Positions 1-8,519 of a DNA stretch of 64,000 bases are shown here, piece after piece. The stretch lies in contig NZ_NWVL01000015.1 of NCBI RefSeq assembly GCF_002382885.1, positions 1 through 64,000 on the forward strand, in the 5' to 3' direction. Source of the stretch: Streptomyces sp. WZ.A104 (lineage in GTDB: Bacteria > Actinomycetota > Actinomycetes > Streptomycetales > Streptomycetaceae). Under the pieces are notes generated by a model. It saw only the letters and a list, made by a program, of their open reading frames with translations. It was not told the origin of the DNA and did not search any database. Within the stretch, counting starts at the first letter, position 1, and each line of letters begins with the position of its first letter. Made by a program: the position numbers and the translations under genes.

Positions 1-1226
1 CCCGGAGGCCCGGGACCACGGCCGGCGGCGACCCGACGCTCCCCGGGCTCGCCGACCCGGGCGACTGGCACGCCCTGCTCCGTGGCCTCGTGGTCGGCGG
101 GGCCGACGCCCCGACCTGGCTGACACCCCGCCTCCGGGGCGACGGGCTGCGCCTCGGCGGCGTCGACGCCACGCTGTACGACGGCGGCGGTCTCCTGCTG
201 CACCTCGCCCAGAGCGCGGCCCGCACCGGCGTCTCCCCGGTCGGCGTGGACCTGGAGCGGGTGTGCGCCGGGGCCGTGCACACCCGGCCCACCGTGCTCG
301 ACGGGTCGCCGCTGTCGATGTCGCCGTTCACCGGAGTGCTCTCCGACCTGGTGACCGACTGGGAGATCCGGCGGCTGGCGGACCCGGACGCCCGCTTCCG
401 GGACGACGTCCACTTCCGCCCGGCGGACGGCACGTTCGACGTCGACGCGCTCTCCGCCGCCGACTTCGACCACCTCAACGGCTACGGCGGCTACCTCGTC
501 CACCTCGCCGCCCACACCCGGGCCGGGGCGGGTGAGGTGACCGGCGCCGGGGCCGAGCGGCTGCTGCGCCGCCTGGTCGCGGTGGACGGCGACCCGGCCA
601 CGTACGCCGAAGGCACCGAACTCGGGCTGGCCCACGGCCGGTTCGGCCGGATCACGGCCCTGTCCGCGATGGTCGCGGCGGGCCTGGACGGGGACAGCGG
701 CGCCCGCGCCCATCTGGAGCTGTTCGCCGAGGCCTACGGCCGCCACCGCTGGCAGGACGCCGCCCTGCGCGACCGGGGGGCGGGCAGCACCGGCTGGTGC
801 AAGGGGTACGCGGGCATCGCGTACGCGCACGCCACGCTGCTCACCGCCCTCGGCGAACCGGCGGGCCGCGTGGCGGATGCGGTCGCCCCGGAGATCGCCC
901 GCGTGCTGGAGCCGGGCCCCACCGGAACCGAAACCGGCACCGGCACCGCACCCGGCCCCGACCTCAGCCTCTGCCACGGTCTCGCCGGCCGCATCGCGGT
1001 CCTGTGCCACCTGGCGGACCTGCTCGGCAGGCCCGACCTGCGCGACGGGGCCGCCGCCCTGCACACCGGCTTCCTCGACCGGTACGGGGAGGGCGGCTGG
1101 TCCTGCGGGATCGGCACCGAACCCCTCCTGCCCTCCTACTTCCTCGGCCTCTCCGGCTGGTTCGCGGCACAGCAGATGCTCGGCCACCCCGGAACGGGCC
1201 TCCCCCGCTGCCTCGGAGGCCGCTGA
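1..1226 (+). CDS. lanM: Class II lanthipeptide synthetase LanM, C-terminal part (5' end outside window)
   Basis: The reading frame is open from the first bases of the window, so this is the 3' part of a longer gene; class II LanM enzymes are usually about 900-1100 residues and only about 400 are visible. The visible part is the LanC-like cyclase domain that forms lanthionine rings. The three zinc ligands are present: Cys in WCKGYAG (codon at 798-800) and Cys-His in LCHGLAG (codons 972-977). A degenerate 'LYDGGG' start of the cyclase fold is seen near nt 172-190. The stop overlaps the start of the C39 exporter gene (TGATG), indicating translational coupling. The dehydratase domain and precursor peptide are not visible. 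A stand-alone LanC is possible but the overlap with a C39 exporter favours LanM. Confidence 0.78.
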   Translation, partial: RRPGTTAGGDPTLPGLADPGDWHALLRGLVVGGADAPTWLTPRLRGDGLRLGGVDATLYDGGGLLLHLAQSAARTGVSPVGVDLERVCAGAVHTRPTVLDGSPLSMSPFTGVLSDLVTDWEIRRLADPDARFRDDVHFRPADGTFDVDALSAADFDHLNGYGGYLVHLAAHTRAGAGEVTGAGAERLLRRLVAVDGDPATYAEGTELGLAHGRFGRITALSAMVAAGLDGDSGARAHLELFAEAYGRHRWQDAALRDRGAGSTGWCKGYAGIAYAHATLLTALGEPAGRVADAVAPEIARVLEPGPTGTETGTGTAPGPDLSLCHGLAGRIAVLCHLADLLGRPDLRDGAAALHTGFLDRYGEGGWSCGIGTEPLLPSYFLGLSGWFAAQQMLGHPGTGLPRCLGGR

Positions 1227-3388
1227 TGGCATGGCGTATGCGCAGAGTCCGACGGGTCCGCGAGGTCCAGCAGTTCGCCCAGGCCGAGTGCGGCCTGTGC
1301 TGCATCGCGATGGTCCTCTCGGCGTACGGCTCCCGCGATTCGGTGGCGGCCCTGCGCCGCGAGCACGAGGTGGGCCGCGACGGCCTCACCATCAAGGAGA
1401 TCGCGAGCATCCTGCGCGGCCGGGGCTTCCAGGTGCGGGCGTTCCGGGCCGGGGTCCAGCGGCTGGAGCAGCTCACCCTGCCGCTCATCGCGTACTGGGA
1501 CGACAGCCACGTCGTGATCGTCGAGGAGATCGACGAGCGGCAGGTCACGGTCGTCGACCCCGGCGGCGGGCGGCGCAAGTACAGCACGGAGGAGTTCGCC
1601 GAGCACTACTCGGGCCTGGCCCTCGAAGCCGTACCGACGCCGGAGCACCGGCCGGAGCGGCACCGTGAGCCCAGCGTCTGGCGGGAGTTCGTCCGGTCGC
1701 TGACCGGCGCCCGGCGCCCGCTGCTCCAGGCGTTCCTGATGTCACTGGTGCTGTACTCGTTCACGATCTTCATGCCGATCGCCACCCAGTACGCGGTCAA
1801 CGACTACGCGGGCTATCTGGAGAAGGCCCCGATCGCCCTCGTCCTGGTGGCGTTCACCGCCCCGATGACGGTGTTCTTCGTGCTCTCGCTGCTCAGAACC
1901 GTGGCGCTGGCGTCCGTGATCCGGAGCCTGGGCGAGGCGATGATGGGGAAGACGTTCAAACGGCTCCTCGACCTGCCCTACAAGTACTTCGCCAACCGCT
2001 CGCAGGGGGAGCTGTTCTACCGGCTGTCGAGCATCACGTCCGTACGGGACATGATCTCCAGCCAGTTGTCGGTCGTGCTGCTCGACCTCGGCAGCCTGAT
2101 CGCGATCTTCAGCTATATGTTCTACCGCTCGTTCACCCTGGGGGCTGCGGCCTTCGCGGTGTTCCTGACGATGCTGGCCGTCGCGGTGGCGACGTACCGG
2201 CCGATCCGGCGGATCACCGAGCGGGAGATCAGCGAGACGACGAAGTCCTCGTCGCTCCAGATGGAGGCGCTGTCCTCGATCGAGACGCTGAAGGTCTCCG
2301 GGATGACCGGGACGTTCTTCCGGGACTGGCAGAAGGTCTACGCGGCGGGGATGGAGCAGACCCGGCGGCGGATCGTCCTCCAGGGCGTGGCGACCAGCGG
2401 CTACGCGGTGTTCCAGGTGTTCGGGCCGCTGCTCGTGCTGGCGGTGGGGCTGTGGCTGGTGCTGAACGGTTCGCTGGACCTCGGTTCGGCGGTGGCGGCG
2501 CAGACGCTGACCGCGACGAGCCTGGGCATGGTGATGTCGCTGTCCGGCGCGTTCACCCAGCTGATCACGGCGAACGCGCAGGTGGCCCGGGTCGGCGACA
2601 TCCTCCACCAGCCGGACGACCCGGGGGCGTTCGGCGACCGCCCGGCCCTCGTGCGGGGCGCGGTGCGGCTGCGGAACGTGGGCTTCTCCTACCCCGGCTC
2701 CCGCACCCCGGCCCTGACGGACGTCTCGTTCGACATCCGGGCCGGGCAGCGGGTCGCGGTGGTGGGCAGTTCGGGCTCGGGCAAGAGCACGCTCGGCAAG
2801 CTGCTGATGGGGCTGTACCCGATCCAGTCCGGGGACGTCGACTACGACGGGGTGTCGATCCGCGAGATCAGCGCGGAGACGTTCTACCGGAGCGCCGCGT
2901 ACGTCCCGCAGGACATCGTCCTCAGCAACCGCAGCATCGCGGACAACATCCGCTTCGGGGTGCCCGACGCCACGATGGAGGCGGTCGTGGACGCGGCGCG
3001 CCAGGCGCATGTGCACGACGACATCGCGGCGATGCCGCTGGGCTACCACACGCCGGTGCGCGAGATGGGCGGCAGCCTCTCCGGCGGTCAGCGCCAGCGG
3101 ATCGCGCTCGCCCGCGCCCTGGCCCGGCAGCCCCGGGTCCTCGTGCTCGACGAGGCGACGAGCGCGCTGGACACGGTCACCGAGTCCCGGATCGCGGCCG
3201 CGCTGGAACGGCTGGAGTGCACGCGGATCATCATCGCCCACCGGCTGTCGACCATCGTGGACGCCGATCTGGTGGTGGTGCTGGAGCACGGCCGGGTCGT
3301 GCAGACCGGCCGCCACGAGGAGCTGATCACCGAGCCCGGCCCGTACCGGGAACTGGTCCGCTCGCAGGTCGACCTGAACACGGTCTGA
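1226..3388 (+). CDS. lanT: Peptidase-containing ABC exporter (LanT type, C39 protease)
   Basis: Bifunctional exporter that cleaves a leader peptide and exports the mature peptide. 720 aa from the ATG at 1226, which overlaps the lanM stop. Domains: C39 peptidase (about residues 12-135) with oxyanion Gln16, catalytic Cys22 in AECGLCC and the His in DSHVVIV followed by Asp in VVDPGGG; six-helix ABC membrane domain (about 165-440); ABC ATPase (about 475-715) with Walker A GSSGSGKST, signature LSGGQRQR and Walker B VLVLDEAT. The intact protease triad implies a precursor with a Gly-Gly-type leader, presumably encoded upstream of the window. Confidence 0.93.
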   Translation: MAWRMRRVRRVREVQQFAQAECGLCCIAMVLSAYGSRDSVAALRREHEVGRDGLTIKEIASILRGRGFQVRAFRAGVQRLEQLTLPLIAYWDDSHVVIVEEIDERQVTVVDPGGGRRKYSTEEFAEHYSGLALEAVPTPEHRPERHREPSVWREFVRSLTGARRPLLQAFLMSLVLYSFTIFMPIATQYAVNDYAGYLEKAPIALVLVAFTAPMTVFFVLSLLRTVALASVIRSLGEAMMGKTFKRLLDLPYKYFANRSQGELFYRLSSITSVRDMISSQLSVVLLDLGSLIAIFSYMFYRSFTLGAAAFAVFLTMLAVAVATYRPIRRITEREISETTKSSSLQMEALSSIETLKVSGMTGTFFRDWQKVYAAGMEQTRRRIVLQGVATSGYAVFQVFGPLLVLAVGLWLVLNGSLDLGSAVAAQTLTATSLGMVMSLSGAFTQLITANAQVARVGDILHQPDDPGAFGDRPALVRGAVRLRNVGFSYPGSRTPALTDVSFDIRAGQRVAVVGSSGSGKSTLGKLLMGLYPIQSGDVDYDGVSIREISAETFYRSAAYVPQDIVLSNRSIADNIRFGVPDATMEAVVDAARQAHVHDDIAAMPLGYHTPVREMGGSLSGGQRQRIALARALARQPRVLVLDEATSALDTVTESRIAAALERLECTRIIIAHRLSTIVDADLVVVLEHGRVVQTGRHEELITEPGPYRELVRSQVDLNTV

Positions 3389-3426
3389 AGAGCCGGAAGA
3401 GTCCGAAGAGAAGGAGGCGCCGCCGC

Positions 3427-4167
3427 ATGACACAGGAAGCACAGCGACAGCAGGTGATCTCGGTCCGGGATCTCCAGAAGGAGTTCCGGGGAACGAGAGC
3501 CGTCGACGGGGTCTCCTTCGACGTACGGCCGGGCCGTGTCACCGGCTTCCTCGGCCCCAACGGCGCCGGGAAGACGACGACCCTGCGCATGATCCTCGGG
3601 CTGGTCCGCCCCACCGGCGGCAGCGCGCTGCTGTGGGGCCGCCCCTACGGTGAACTGGCAGCCCCCACCCGGCGGATCGGCGTGGGCCTGGACGGCGGGG
3701 CGTTCGTCGGCCGCCGCACGGGCCGGGGCCATCTGCGCTGCTACGCCCCGGCCGCCGGGTGCACACCGCAGCGGGTGGACCAGCTGCTGGCGGACGTGGG
3801 GCTGACCGGGGCGGCGGACCGGCCGGTCGCCGGGTACTCGACCGGGATGAAGCAGCGGCTGTCCTTGGCCTCGGCGCTGCTGGGCGATCCGGAGCTGCTG
3901 ATCCTGGACGAGCCGGCGAACGGCCTGGACCCCGAAGGGATGCTGTGGCTGAGGGAGTTCCTGCGGGACTTCGCGGCCTCGGGCCGGACGGTGCTGCTCT
4001 CCAGCCATCTGCTGGGCGAGATGGAGCAGACGGTCGACGACGTCCTGCTGATGCACCACGGGCGGCTGCTGAGCAACGGCCCCCTCGACGGTCTGCTGGA
4101 GCCGGGCGAACGCCTGGAGTCGGCCTTCCTGCGGCTGACACGGGCCGGGAACGGAGTACGGATATGA
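3427..4167 (+). CDS. ABC transporter ATP-binding protein (probable lanthipeptide immunity/export, LanF-like)
   Basis: 246 aa. ATG chosen because AAGGAGG lies just upstream. It has Walker A GPNGAGKTT, a signature region YSTGMKQRL (degenerate, as in LanF/BcrA-type ATPases) and Walker B LLILDEPANGLDP. Soluble subunit working with the permease encoded next; the two genes overlap by 4 nt (ATGA). The position directly behind lanM-lanT, 38 nt after the lanT stop, suggests self-protection against the lanthipeptide, by analogy with LanFEG systems. Substrate is inferred from context only. Confidence 0.85.
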   Translation: MTQEAQRQQVISVRDLQKEFRGTRAVDGVSFDVRPGRVTGFLGPNGAGKTTTLRMILGLVRPTGGSALLWGRPYGELAAPTRRIGVGLDGGAFVGRRTGRGHLRCYAPAAGCTPQRVDQLLADVGLTGAADRPVAGYSTGMKQRLSLASALLGDPELLILDEPANGLDPEGMLWLREFLRDFAASGRTVLLSSHLLGEMEQTVDDVLLMHHGRLLSNGPLDGLLEPGERLESAFLRLTRAGNGVRI

Positions 4168-5012
4168 GCACGGGTACAAGCGCGGTGGCACCCGCACGTA
4201 CGGGCACAAAGACCGGGGCCGTCTCCCCGGCCGCCCTCCTGCGGTCCGAGGTGCTGAAGCTCACCACGACCCGGCTGTGGTGGGTCCTGCTGCTGGCCGT
4301 CGGTCTGTGCAGCGCGGCCCTCACGGCACTGATCGTCTTCGGCGCCCTCAACGCCCCCCGCAGCCCGCTGAGCTTCGGTACGGCGGGCGACGCCGTGCCC
4401 GCGTACAACCTGGCGGTGGCGCTCGCGTACGTCTTCCCGCTGGCCATCGGCGTCATCGTGGTGACGCAGGAGTACCACTCCCGTACGATCTCCGCCACGC
4501 TGCTGGCCGAGCCGCGCCGGGCCCGGGTCTACGGGGCGAAGCTCCTGGTGGGGCTCGGCACGGCGTTCGTGTACGGGACGGTGGCCGTGCTCTCCGGCGC
4601 GCTGGTGGCCGCCGCCCTGCTGTCGGGGCACGGGAAGCCCACGTACCTCACGGACGGCACGGTGCTCGGCGCACTGGGCGGCAGCATCGTGGTGCTCACC
4701 CTGTGGGGCGCGATCGGCGTCGGGGTGGGGGCGCTGGTGCGCAACCAGGTGGCCGCGATCGTCGGCATCCTGCTGGTCACCCAGTTCCTGGAGCCGACAC
4801 TGCGCATCCTCGCCTCCTCGCTGGGCAACGCGGAGCTGGGCAATCTGCTTCCCGGCGGGGCGGGCGACCTGGCGGTCGGCGGCACGATCATGACGGCCGC
4901 CGCCGAGGCCGACGGCGGCTCGCAGGGCCTCGGCTTCCTGGTCCTCGCCCTGTACGCACTGGCCATCGGCGCTCTCGGCGCGGTGCGGTTCACCCGCTAC
5001 GAGGCGGCCTGA
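4164..5012 (+). CDS. ABC transporter permease (LanE/ABC-2 type)
   Basis: 282 aa integral membrane protein; start ATG overlaps the stop of the ATPase gene (ATGA). After an N-terminal Thr/Ala-rich tail of about 30 residues come roughly six hydrophobic segments, starting with TRLWWVLLLAVGLCSAALTA, and the ABC-2 permease style 'RSEVLKLTTTR' amphipathic lead-in. It should form the membrane channel for the preceding ATPase. It is the last gene of the plus-strand lanthipeptide operon and is followed by a strong hairpin terminator. Confidence 0.82.
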   Translation: MSTGTSAVAPARTGTKTGAVSPAALLRSEVLKLTTTRLWWVLLLAVGLCSAALTALIVFGALNAPRSPLSFGTAGDAVPAYNLAVALAYVFPLAIGVIVVTQEYHSRTISATLLAEPRRARVYGAKLLVGLGTAFVYGTVAVLSGALVAAALLSGHGKPTYLTDGTVLGALGGSIVVLTLWGAIGVGVGALVRNQVAAIVGILLVTQFLEPTLRILASSLGNAELGNLLPGGAGDLAVGGTIMTAAAEADGGSQGLGFLVLALYALAIGALGAVRFTRYEAA

Positions 5013-5023
5013 GCGACGCCGGA

Positions 5024-5084
5024 CGAGTCGACAACGCCGGGGCCGCCGCACGGATCGTGCGGCGGCCCCGGCGTTGTCGGCTCG
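5024..5084. terminator. Strong bidirectional hairpin terminator
   Basis: A near-perfect inverted repeat of about 29 nt per arm (5024-5052 and 5056-5084, one G-T wobble) with a 3-nt loop lies between two convergent genes, the ABC permease (plus) and a small membrane protein (minus). No U-tract follows, as is common in Streptomyces. Confidence 0.85.
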
Positions 5085-5111
5085 CGCTCGGGCGCCCCAG
5101 GCGCCCCCGGC

Positions 5112-5306
5112 TCACTCGGCGCTGCCGGCGCCGCCCTTCTTCACCGCGTTCTTCTGCATCGCGACATTGGTGCACGCGAGTGTCACCGCGAGCAGAAGCG
5201 GAACCACGACGCCGGTGGGGTTGTCGCCGAAGAGCGGAGCGATCAGCGCGAGCACCACCAGAATGCCCACCGGGGCCCAGCGCAGCGCTTCCTTCTTCTT
5301 TTCCAT
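5112..5306 (-). CDS. Small two-helix membrane protein
   Basis: 64 aa with charged ends (MEKKKEALRW..., ...KKGGAGSAE) and two hydrophobic stretches (about residues 11-28 and 33-50). A clear AAGGAG ribosome site sits 6-7 nt upstream of the ATG. It lies convergently behind the lanthipeptide transporter genes and downstream of the LuxR-type regulator on the same strand, so it may belong to the lanthipeptide locus. No family recognised. Confidence 0.7.
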   Translation of the reverse strand: MEKKKEALRWAPVGILVVLALIAPLFGDNPTGVVVPLLLAVTLACTNVAMQKNAVKKGGAGSAE

Positions 5307-5355
5307 GACAGTCTCCTTGACGTTGGTATGTACCAGTGGCGTTTGTGCGTGCCGG

Positions 5356-5973
5356 TCAGCCGGCCACCGGCATACGCGCCACGAGCTGGCTGCGGTCCCG
5401 GAATCCGGTTTTCTGCAGAATGTTCGACATATGGAACTTCACGGTGCTCTCCGCGATATAGAGGGCGCCCGCGATCTCACTGTTGTTCATTCCCTGCGAC
5501 ACCAGCGAGACGACTTCGTACTCCCGTGCCGTCAGGGCCGGATCGAGTGTCCGCCCCCGCCCCTGCGGGAGCACGGGGGCCGGTGCCGGGGCCGCCACCG
5601 GTGCGGGCGCCTGCCCGCGCAGCAGCGGGCGGACGAGCGTGGGCGAGATCCACCCGTGCCCGGCCGCCACCTCCTGCACGGCCTCCAGGAAGGCCTCGTC
5701 CAGGTCGTCGCGGTCGACGACGGCCCGGACATCGGCCTGCACCGCTGCGAGATCGCGTATTTCCGAACCATAGGTCAGCGCCACGACGGGCGCGGAATCC
5801 CGTATCTCGTCGAGCCGGTCGATATCGGCGACCAGGACATCGAAGGGCAGGAGCCCCCCGGCCCCCTCCTTCTCGGCCGCATTCCAGCCGCGATGGGCGA
5901 AGAGCCTGGTGAGTCTCCGCCGCAACGACAATCTGGCGACCATCAGCCCGACAGCTATGCCGTCATCTGCCAT
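5356..5973 (-). CDS. LuxR-family transcriptional regulator (NarL-type HTH)
   Basis: About 205 aa from the ATG at 5973 (an alternative start at 6012 would add 13 residues). The C-terminal third is a LuxR HTH (LTAREYEVVSLVSQGMNNSE... followed by ESTVKFHMSNIL). The N-terminal part resembles a receiver fold but lacks a clear acidic pocket and phospho-acceptor context, so it is probably an atypical, phosphorylation-independent receiver. An Ala-Pro linker separates the two. A promoter-like sequence (TTGCTG-18-TAGGAT) lies upstream. It is likely the pathway regulator of the neighbouring lanthipeptide locus; this role is inferred from position. Confidence 0.82.
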   Translation of the reverse strand: MADDGIAVGLMVARLSLRRRLTRLFAHRGWNAAEKEGAGGLLPFDVLVADIDRLDEIRDSAPVVALTYGSEIRDLAAVQADVRAVVDRDDLDEAFLEAVQEVAAGHGWISPTLVRPLLRGQAPAPVAAPAPAPVLPQGRGRTLDPALTAREYEVVSLVSQGMNNSEIAGALYIAESTVKFHMSNILQKTGFRDRSQLVARMPVAG

Positions 5974-6060
5974 TCCTGCCCTACTTCCCCCGTACGGCCG
6001 CCGTCGGGGCAATCGTCACGACGGCCCCCGCACGGCGTGCGCTGGTCAAGGCGCACAGCG

Positions 6061-6090
6061 ATCCTAGCTTTTCCAGGGAAATGACAGCAA
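6061..6090 (-). promoter_or_regulatory. Promoter of the LuxR-type regulator
   Basis: On the minus strand, TTGCTG (6090-6085) and TAGGAT (6066-6061) are separated by 18 nt, about 85 nt upstream of the chosen start codon. Matches the vegetative sigma consensus reasonably well. Confidence 0.5.
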
Positions 6091-6146
6091 CCAGCCAATC
6101 ACTTAAGCGAGATCGGCCCGAATTATCCGGCCAATCGACGGGGAGA

Positions 6147-6168
6147 CCCCCCGCCGGTCGGCGGGGGG
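6147..6168 (-). terminator. Hairpin downstream of the histidine kinase gene
   Basis: Nine-base-pair G/C stem (CCCCCCGCC / GGCGGGGGG) with a 4-nt loop, located about 65 nt beyond the kinase stop on the minus strand and upstream of the LuxR gene promoter. Probably ends the two-component operon transcript. Confidence 0.55.
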
Positions 6169-6233
6169 CAGGGTTATGGATCTCCTCCTGGAGAGGGACC
6201 GCACGGGCCGTTCCGGCAGGTGCGGACACCCCT

Positions 6234-7415
6234 TCAGAAAGCCCCCCGGCAGGGAAACACGGCCAGGATCCGGAATCCGCCGCCCGGCTCGCGCTCCGAG
6301 CGGAACGAACCGCCGAGCAACTGCGCGCGCTCCCGCAGACCGGCCAGCCCGTGGCCGCCGCCGGGGAGGTCCGGAGGGGCCGCGGCCCCGTCGGCCGGGG
6401 TATTGCGGATCTCGACCCCGAGGCCGCCGTCGAGCGGCTGGACCTGTATGTCCACCTCCGCGCCGGGGGCGTGCTTGCGTACGTTGGTGAGGGCTTCCTG
6501 AACCGTGCGGTAGGCGGCCCGCTCCACCGCCCGGGGCCAGTGCCCGGCGGCCTCGGGAGCGGTGAGGGTCGCGCGCAGCCCGCTGTCGCGGACCAGGGCG
6601 GGGAGGTCGGCGAGGCGGGGCTGCGGGGCGAGGGTGGACGGTGCGACCCCGTCGGCGCGCAGCACGCCCACCATGTGCTGGAGCTCGGTGAGGGTCTTCG
6701 CCGAGAGGTCCCGGACGACCCCGGCGGTCGTCCGTACGGTGGCCGCGTCCGGGTCGCCGACCTGGAGCGCCCCGGCCTGGAGGCTGATCAGGCTGACCTG
6801 GTGGGCGACGACGTCGTGCATCTCGCGGGCCAGCCAGGCCCGTTCGGTGGACAGGGTCCGCTCGGCGAGGAGCCGGTGCTCGCGCTCCCGGGCCTGCGCG
6901 ATCTCCCGCTGCCGTTCGCGCCGCAGCCGTGCGGTCCGGCCCAGGACCACGGCCCCCGCGCCCAGGACACAGGAGTCCAGCGCCGTGATCAGCGTCTCCC
7001 GGTCCGGAGCCAGCTCCGGGAGGCCCGCGATCGGGTACGGCAGGAACTGGGCCAGGGCGACCGCGGCGGCCCCCACGACGCCGACGGCCACGCTGCGCCG
7101 GCGGTCGGCCAGGCAGTACAGCGCGATCAGCGGTGCGAAGGCGAGGTGGCCGGCGTACAGGCCGGGCAGCCCGACGAGCAGCACCAGCTCGGGCCAGCGC
7201 CGCCGCGCCACCAGCGCGCCCGCCGCGACGAGCGCCACCCAGAGGCCCGGGCCGGGCCCGAGCCCGTTGACGAGGAGCCCGTCGACCACGGCGATGCCGA
7301 CGGGGACGGCGGCCCGCCCGGCGGCGCGGAGGCGGCGGGAGACACGGAGCCGGGGCAGGCGGAGGCCGGGCGGGCGGAGCCGCTTCACGGCGTCAAGGGG
7401 TGTGTTGCCGGTCAT
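6234..7415 (-). CDS. Sensor histidine kinase (NarL/DesK type, HisKA_3)
   Basis: 393 aa. N-terminal half has about five hydrophobic helices (residues 36-165) forming a membrane sensor with no large extracellular domain. The HisKA_3 phosphorylation motif AREMHDVVAHQVS places the phospho-acceptor His at about residue 200. A HATPase_c domain follows, with N-box EALTNVRKHA and G-boxes around VEIRNTP and GGHGLAGLRER. The start overlaps the stop of the upstream response regulator by 4 nt (ATGA), so the pair is translationally coupled. Signal unknown. Confidence 0.93.
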   Translation of the reverse strand: MTGNTPLDAVKRLRPPGLRLPRLRVSRRLRAAGRAAVPVGIAVVDGLLVNGLGPGPGLWVALVAAGALVARRRWPELVLLVGLPGLYAGHLAFAPLIALYCLADRRRSVAVGVVGAAAVALAQFLPYPIAGLPELAPDRETLITALDSCVLGAGAVVLGRTARLRRERQREIAQAREREHRLLAERTLSTERAWLAREMHDVVAHQVSLISLQAGALQVGDPDAATVRTTAGVVRDLSAKTLTELQHMVGVLRADGVAPSTLAPQPRLADLPALVRDSGLRATLTAPEAAGHWPRAVERAAYRTVQEALTNVRKHAPGAEVDIQVQPLDGGLGVEIRNTPADGAAAPPDLPGGGHGLAGLRERAQLLGGSFRSEREPGGGFRILAVFPCRGAF

Positions 7416-8062
7416 ACCGGGCCGACACCCCCGAGCAGTCCCGCCCGGTCCGCGATCACGGCGGCCTGGACGCGGTTGACTCCGCCCAGCTTGCAGAGCA
7501 CCGAGCTGACGTGGTCCTTGACCGTGCCGTGGGACAGCCGCAGCTCTCGGGCGATCTCGCGGTTGGAGAGTCCCGCGCCGACCAGGGCCAGGACCTGGCG
7601 TTCGCGGTCGGTCAGCGCCACCGTGCTGTCCGGCGCCCCCCGCGCGGCGGAGAGGTAGCCCTCGATCACCACGCCGGTCGCCTCGGGCGCCAGGATCCTG
7701 CCACCGGAGGCCAGGACGCGGACCGCTTGGACGAGCTGTTCCGGGGCGGTGTTCTTCATCAGTAAACCGGCCGCCCCCGCACGCAGCGCGTCGCCGACGT
7801 ACTCGCCCGCGTCGAACGTGGTCAGCATCGCCACCGCGGGCGCGGACGGCAGGGCGGCCACCCGGCGCAGCACGGTCAGCCCGTCCACCTCGGGCATCCG
7901 GATGTCCAGCAGCAGCACATCGGGGCGCCCGTTCCGTACGCGGTCGACGGCCTCGGCGCCGTCGCAGCAGGCGACCACCTCGATATCGGAGGCCGCACCC
8001 AAGATCAAATTCAGCCCGGACCGGACCAGCTGCTCGTCATCCACGACGGCAACCCGAATCAC
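7412..8062 (-). CDS. Response regulator (NarL/FixJ type) with a TTA codon
   Basis: 216 aa from the GTG at 8062 (AAGGGG ribosome site just upstream; an ATG at 8089 is possible). Receiver domain with acidic pair DDE near residues 8-10, phospho-acceptor Asp53 in LLLDIRMPE, Thr in LTTFD and Lys in LLMKNT. C-terminal LuxR HTH (LTDRERQVLALVGAGLSNRE). Partner of the adjacent kinase. One leucine is encoded by TTA (plus-strand 7763-7765), so translation should need the bldA tRNA, tying the system to development or stationary phase. Confidence 0.93.
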   Translation of the reverse strand: MIRVAVVDDEQLVRSGLNLILGAASDIEVVACCDGAEAVDRVRNGRPDVLLLDIRMPEVDGLTVLRRVAALPSAPAVAMLTTFDAGEYVGDALRAGAAGLLMKNTAPEQLVQAVRVLASGGRILAPEATGVVIEGYLSAARGAPDSTVALTDRERQVLALVGAGLSNREIARELRLSHGTVKDHVSSVLCKLGGVNRVQAAVIADRAGLLGGVGPV

Positions 8063-8153
8063 GATGCGCCCCTTCACCCGGCCGACCATGCGAAGGGTAC
8101 GGCAGGAGGCGGTGCCCGTCGACGGAGGCCGGAATGTCGCATTCCGGGGGTGC

Positions 8154-8240
8154 GGCACCCCCGACCAGGGACGCGGCACCCCACGGCCAGGAGCGTGGCG
8201 CCCTACGGCCACGGATACGGCGCCCTACGGGGAGGGTACG
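8154..8240. repeat. Degenerate 22-nt tandem repeat, four copies
   Basis: Units begin at 8154, 8175, 8197 and 8219 with the core GGCRCCCYACGG; the last two share 12 identical bases (8197-8208 and 8219-8230). The array lies in the 457-nt divergent region between the two-component operon and the conservon, upstream of the cvnA promoter. May be a multi-site regulator-binding array. Confidence 0.6.
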
Positions 8241-8251
8241 GGCGGCATCCG

Positions 8252-8270
8252 TCACATCTCCCGGATGTGA
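8252..8270. promoter_or_regulatory. Palindromic candidate operator upstream of the conservon promoter
   Basis: Perfect 7-bp inverted repeat TCACATC-N5-GATGTGA, 36 nt upstream of the -35 hexamer of the cvnA promoter. Position suits an activator site; the binding protein is unknown. Confidence 0.45.
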
Positions 8271-8305
8271 ACGTTCTGCGTCAAGTGGCCACCGGCATGG
8301 CGCTC

Positions 8306-8335
8306 TTGACATTTCAGCGCGCGGCCGATGATAAG
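8306..8335 (+). promoter_or_regulatory. Conservon (cvnA) promoter
   Basis: A consensus TTGACA at 8306-8311 is followed 17-18 nt later by TGATAA/GATAAG (8329-8335). The segment around it is AT-richer than its surroundings. It would give a leader of about 180 nt before the cvnA start. Confidence 0.65.
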
Positions 8336-8519
8336 ATCATCTCACTTCCAGTGGGCTGATGGCATATGGGGGCATTCCGGGAGGAATGGATTCCTCGGCC
8401 CCACCTTCGGAGGGGCACCTCCCGAAGCGGCGCACGGCCCCGGCGAGATCCGCCCCGGCCGCGTGCCGCCTGACGGGGTGTCAAGCCGTTTCCCAGCCAT
8501 GGCACTTGAAGTGAGTCTC

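Noticed and set aside
1742..3442. 566-residue minus-strand frame opposite lanT
   Set aside because: Composition rich in His/Arg/Gln/Asp without domains, a typical high-GC antisense shadow of the ABC exporter.
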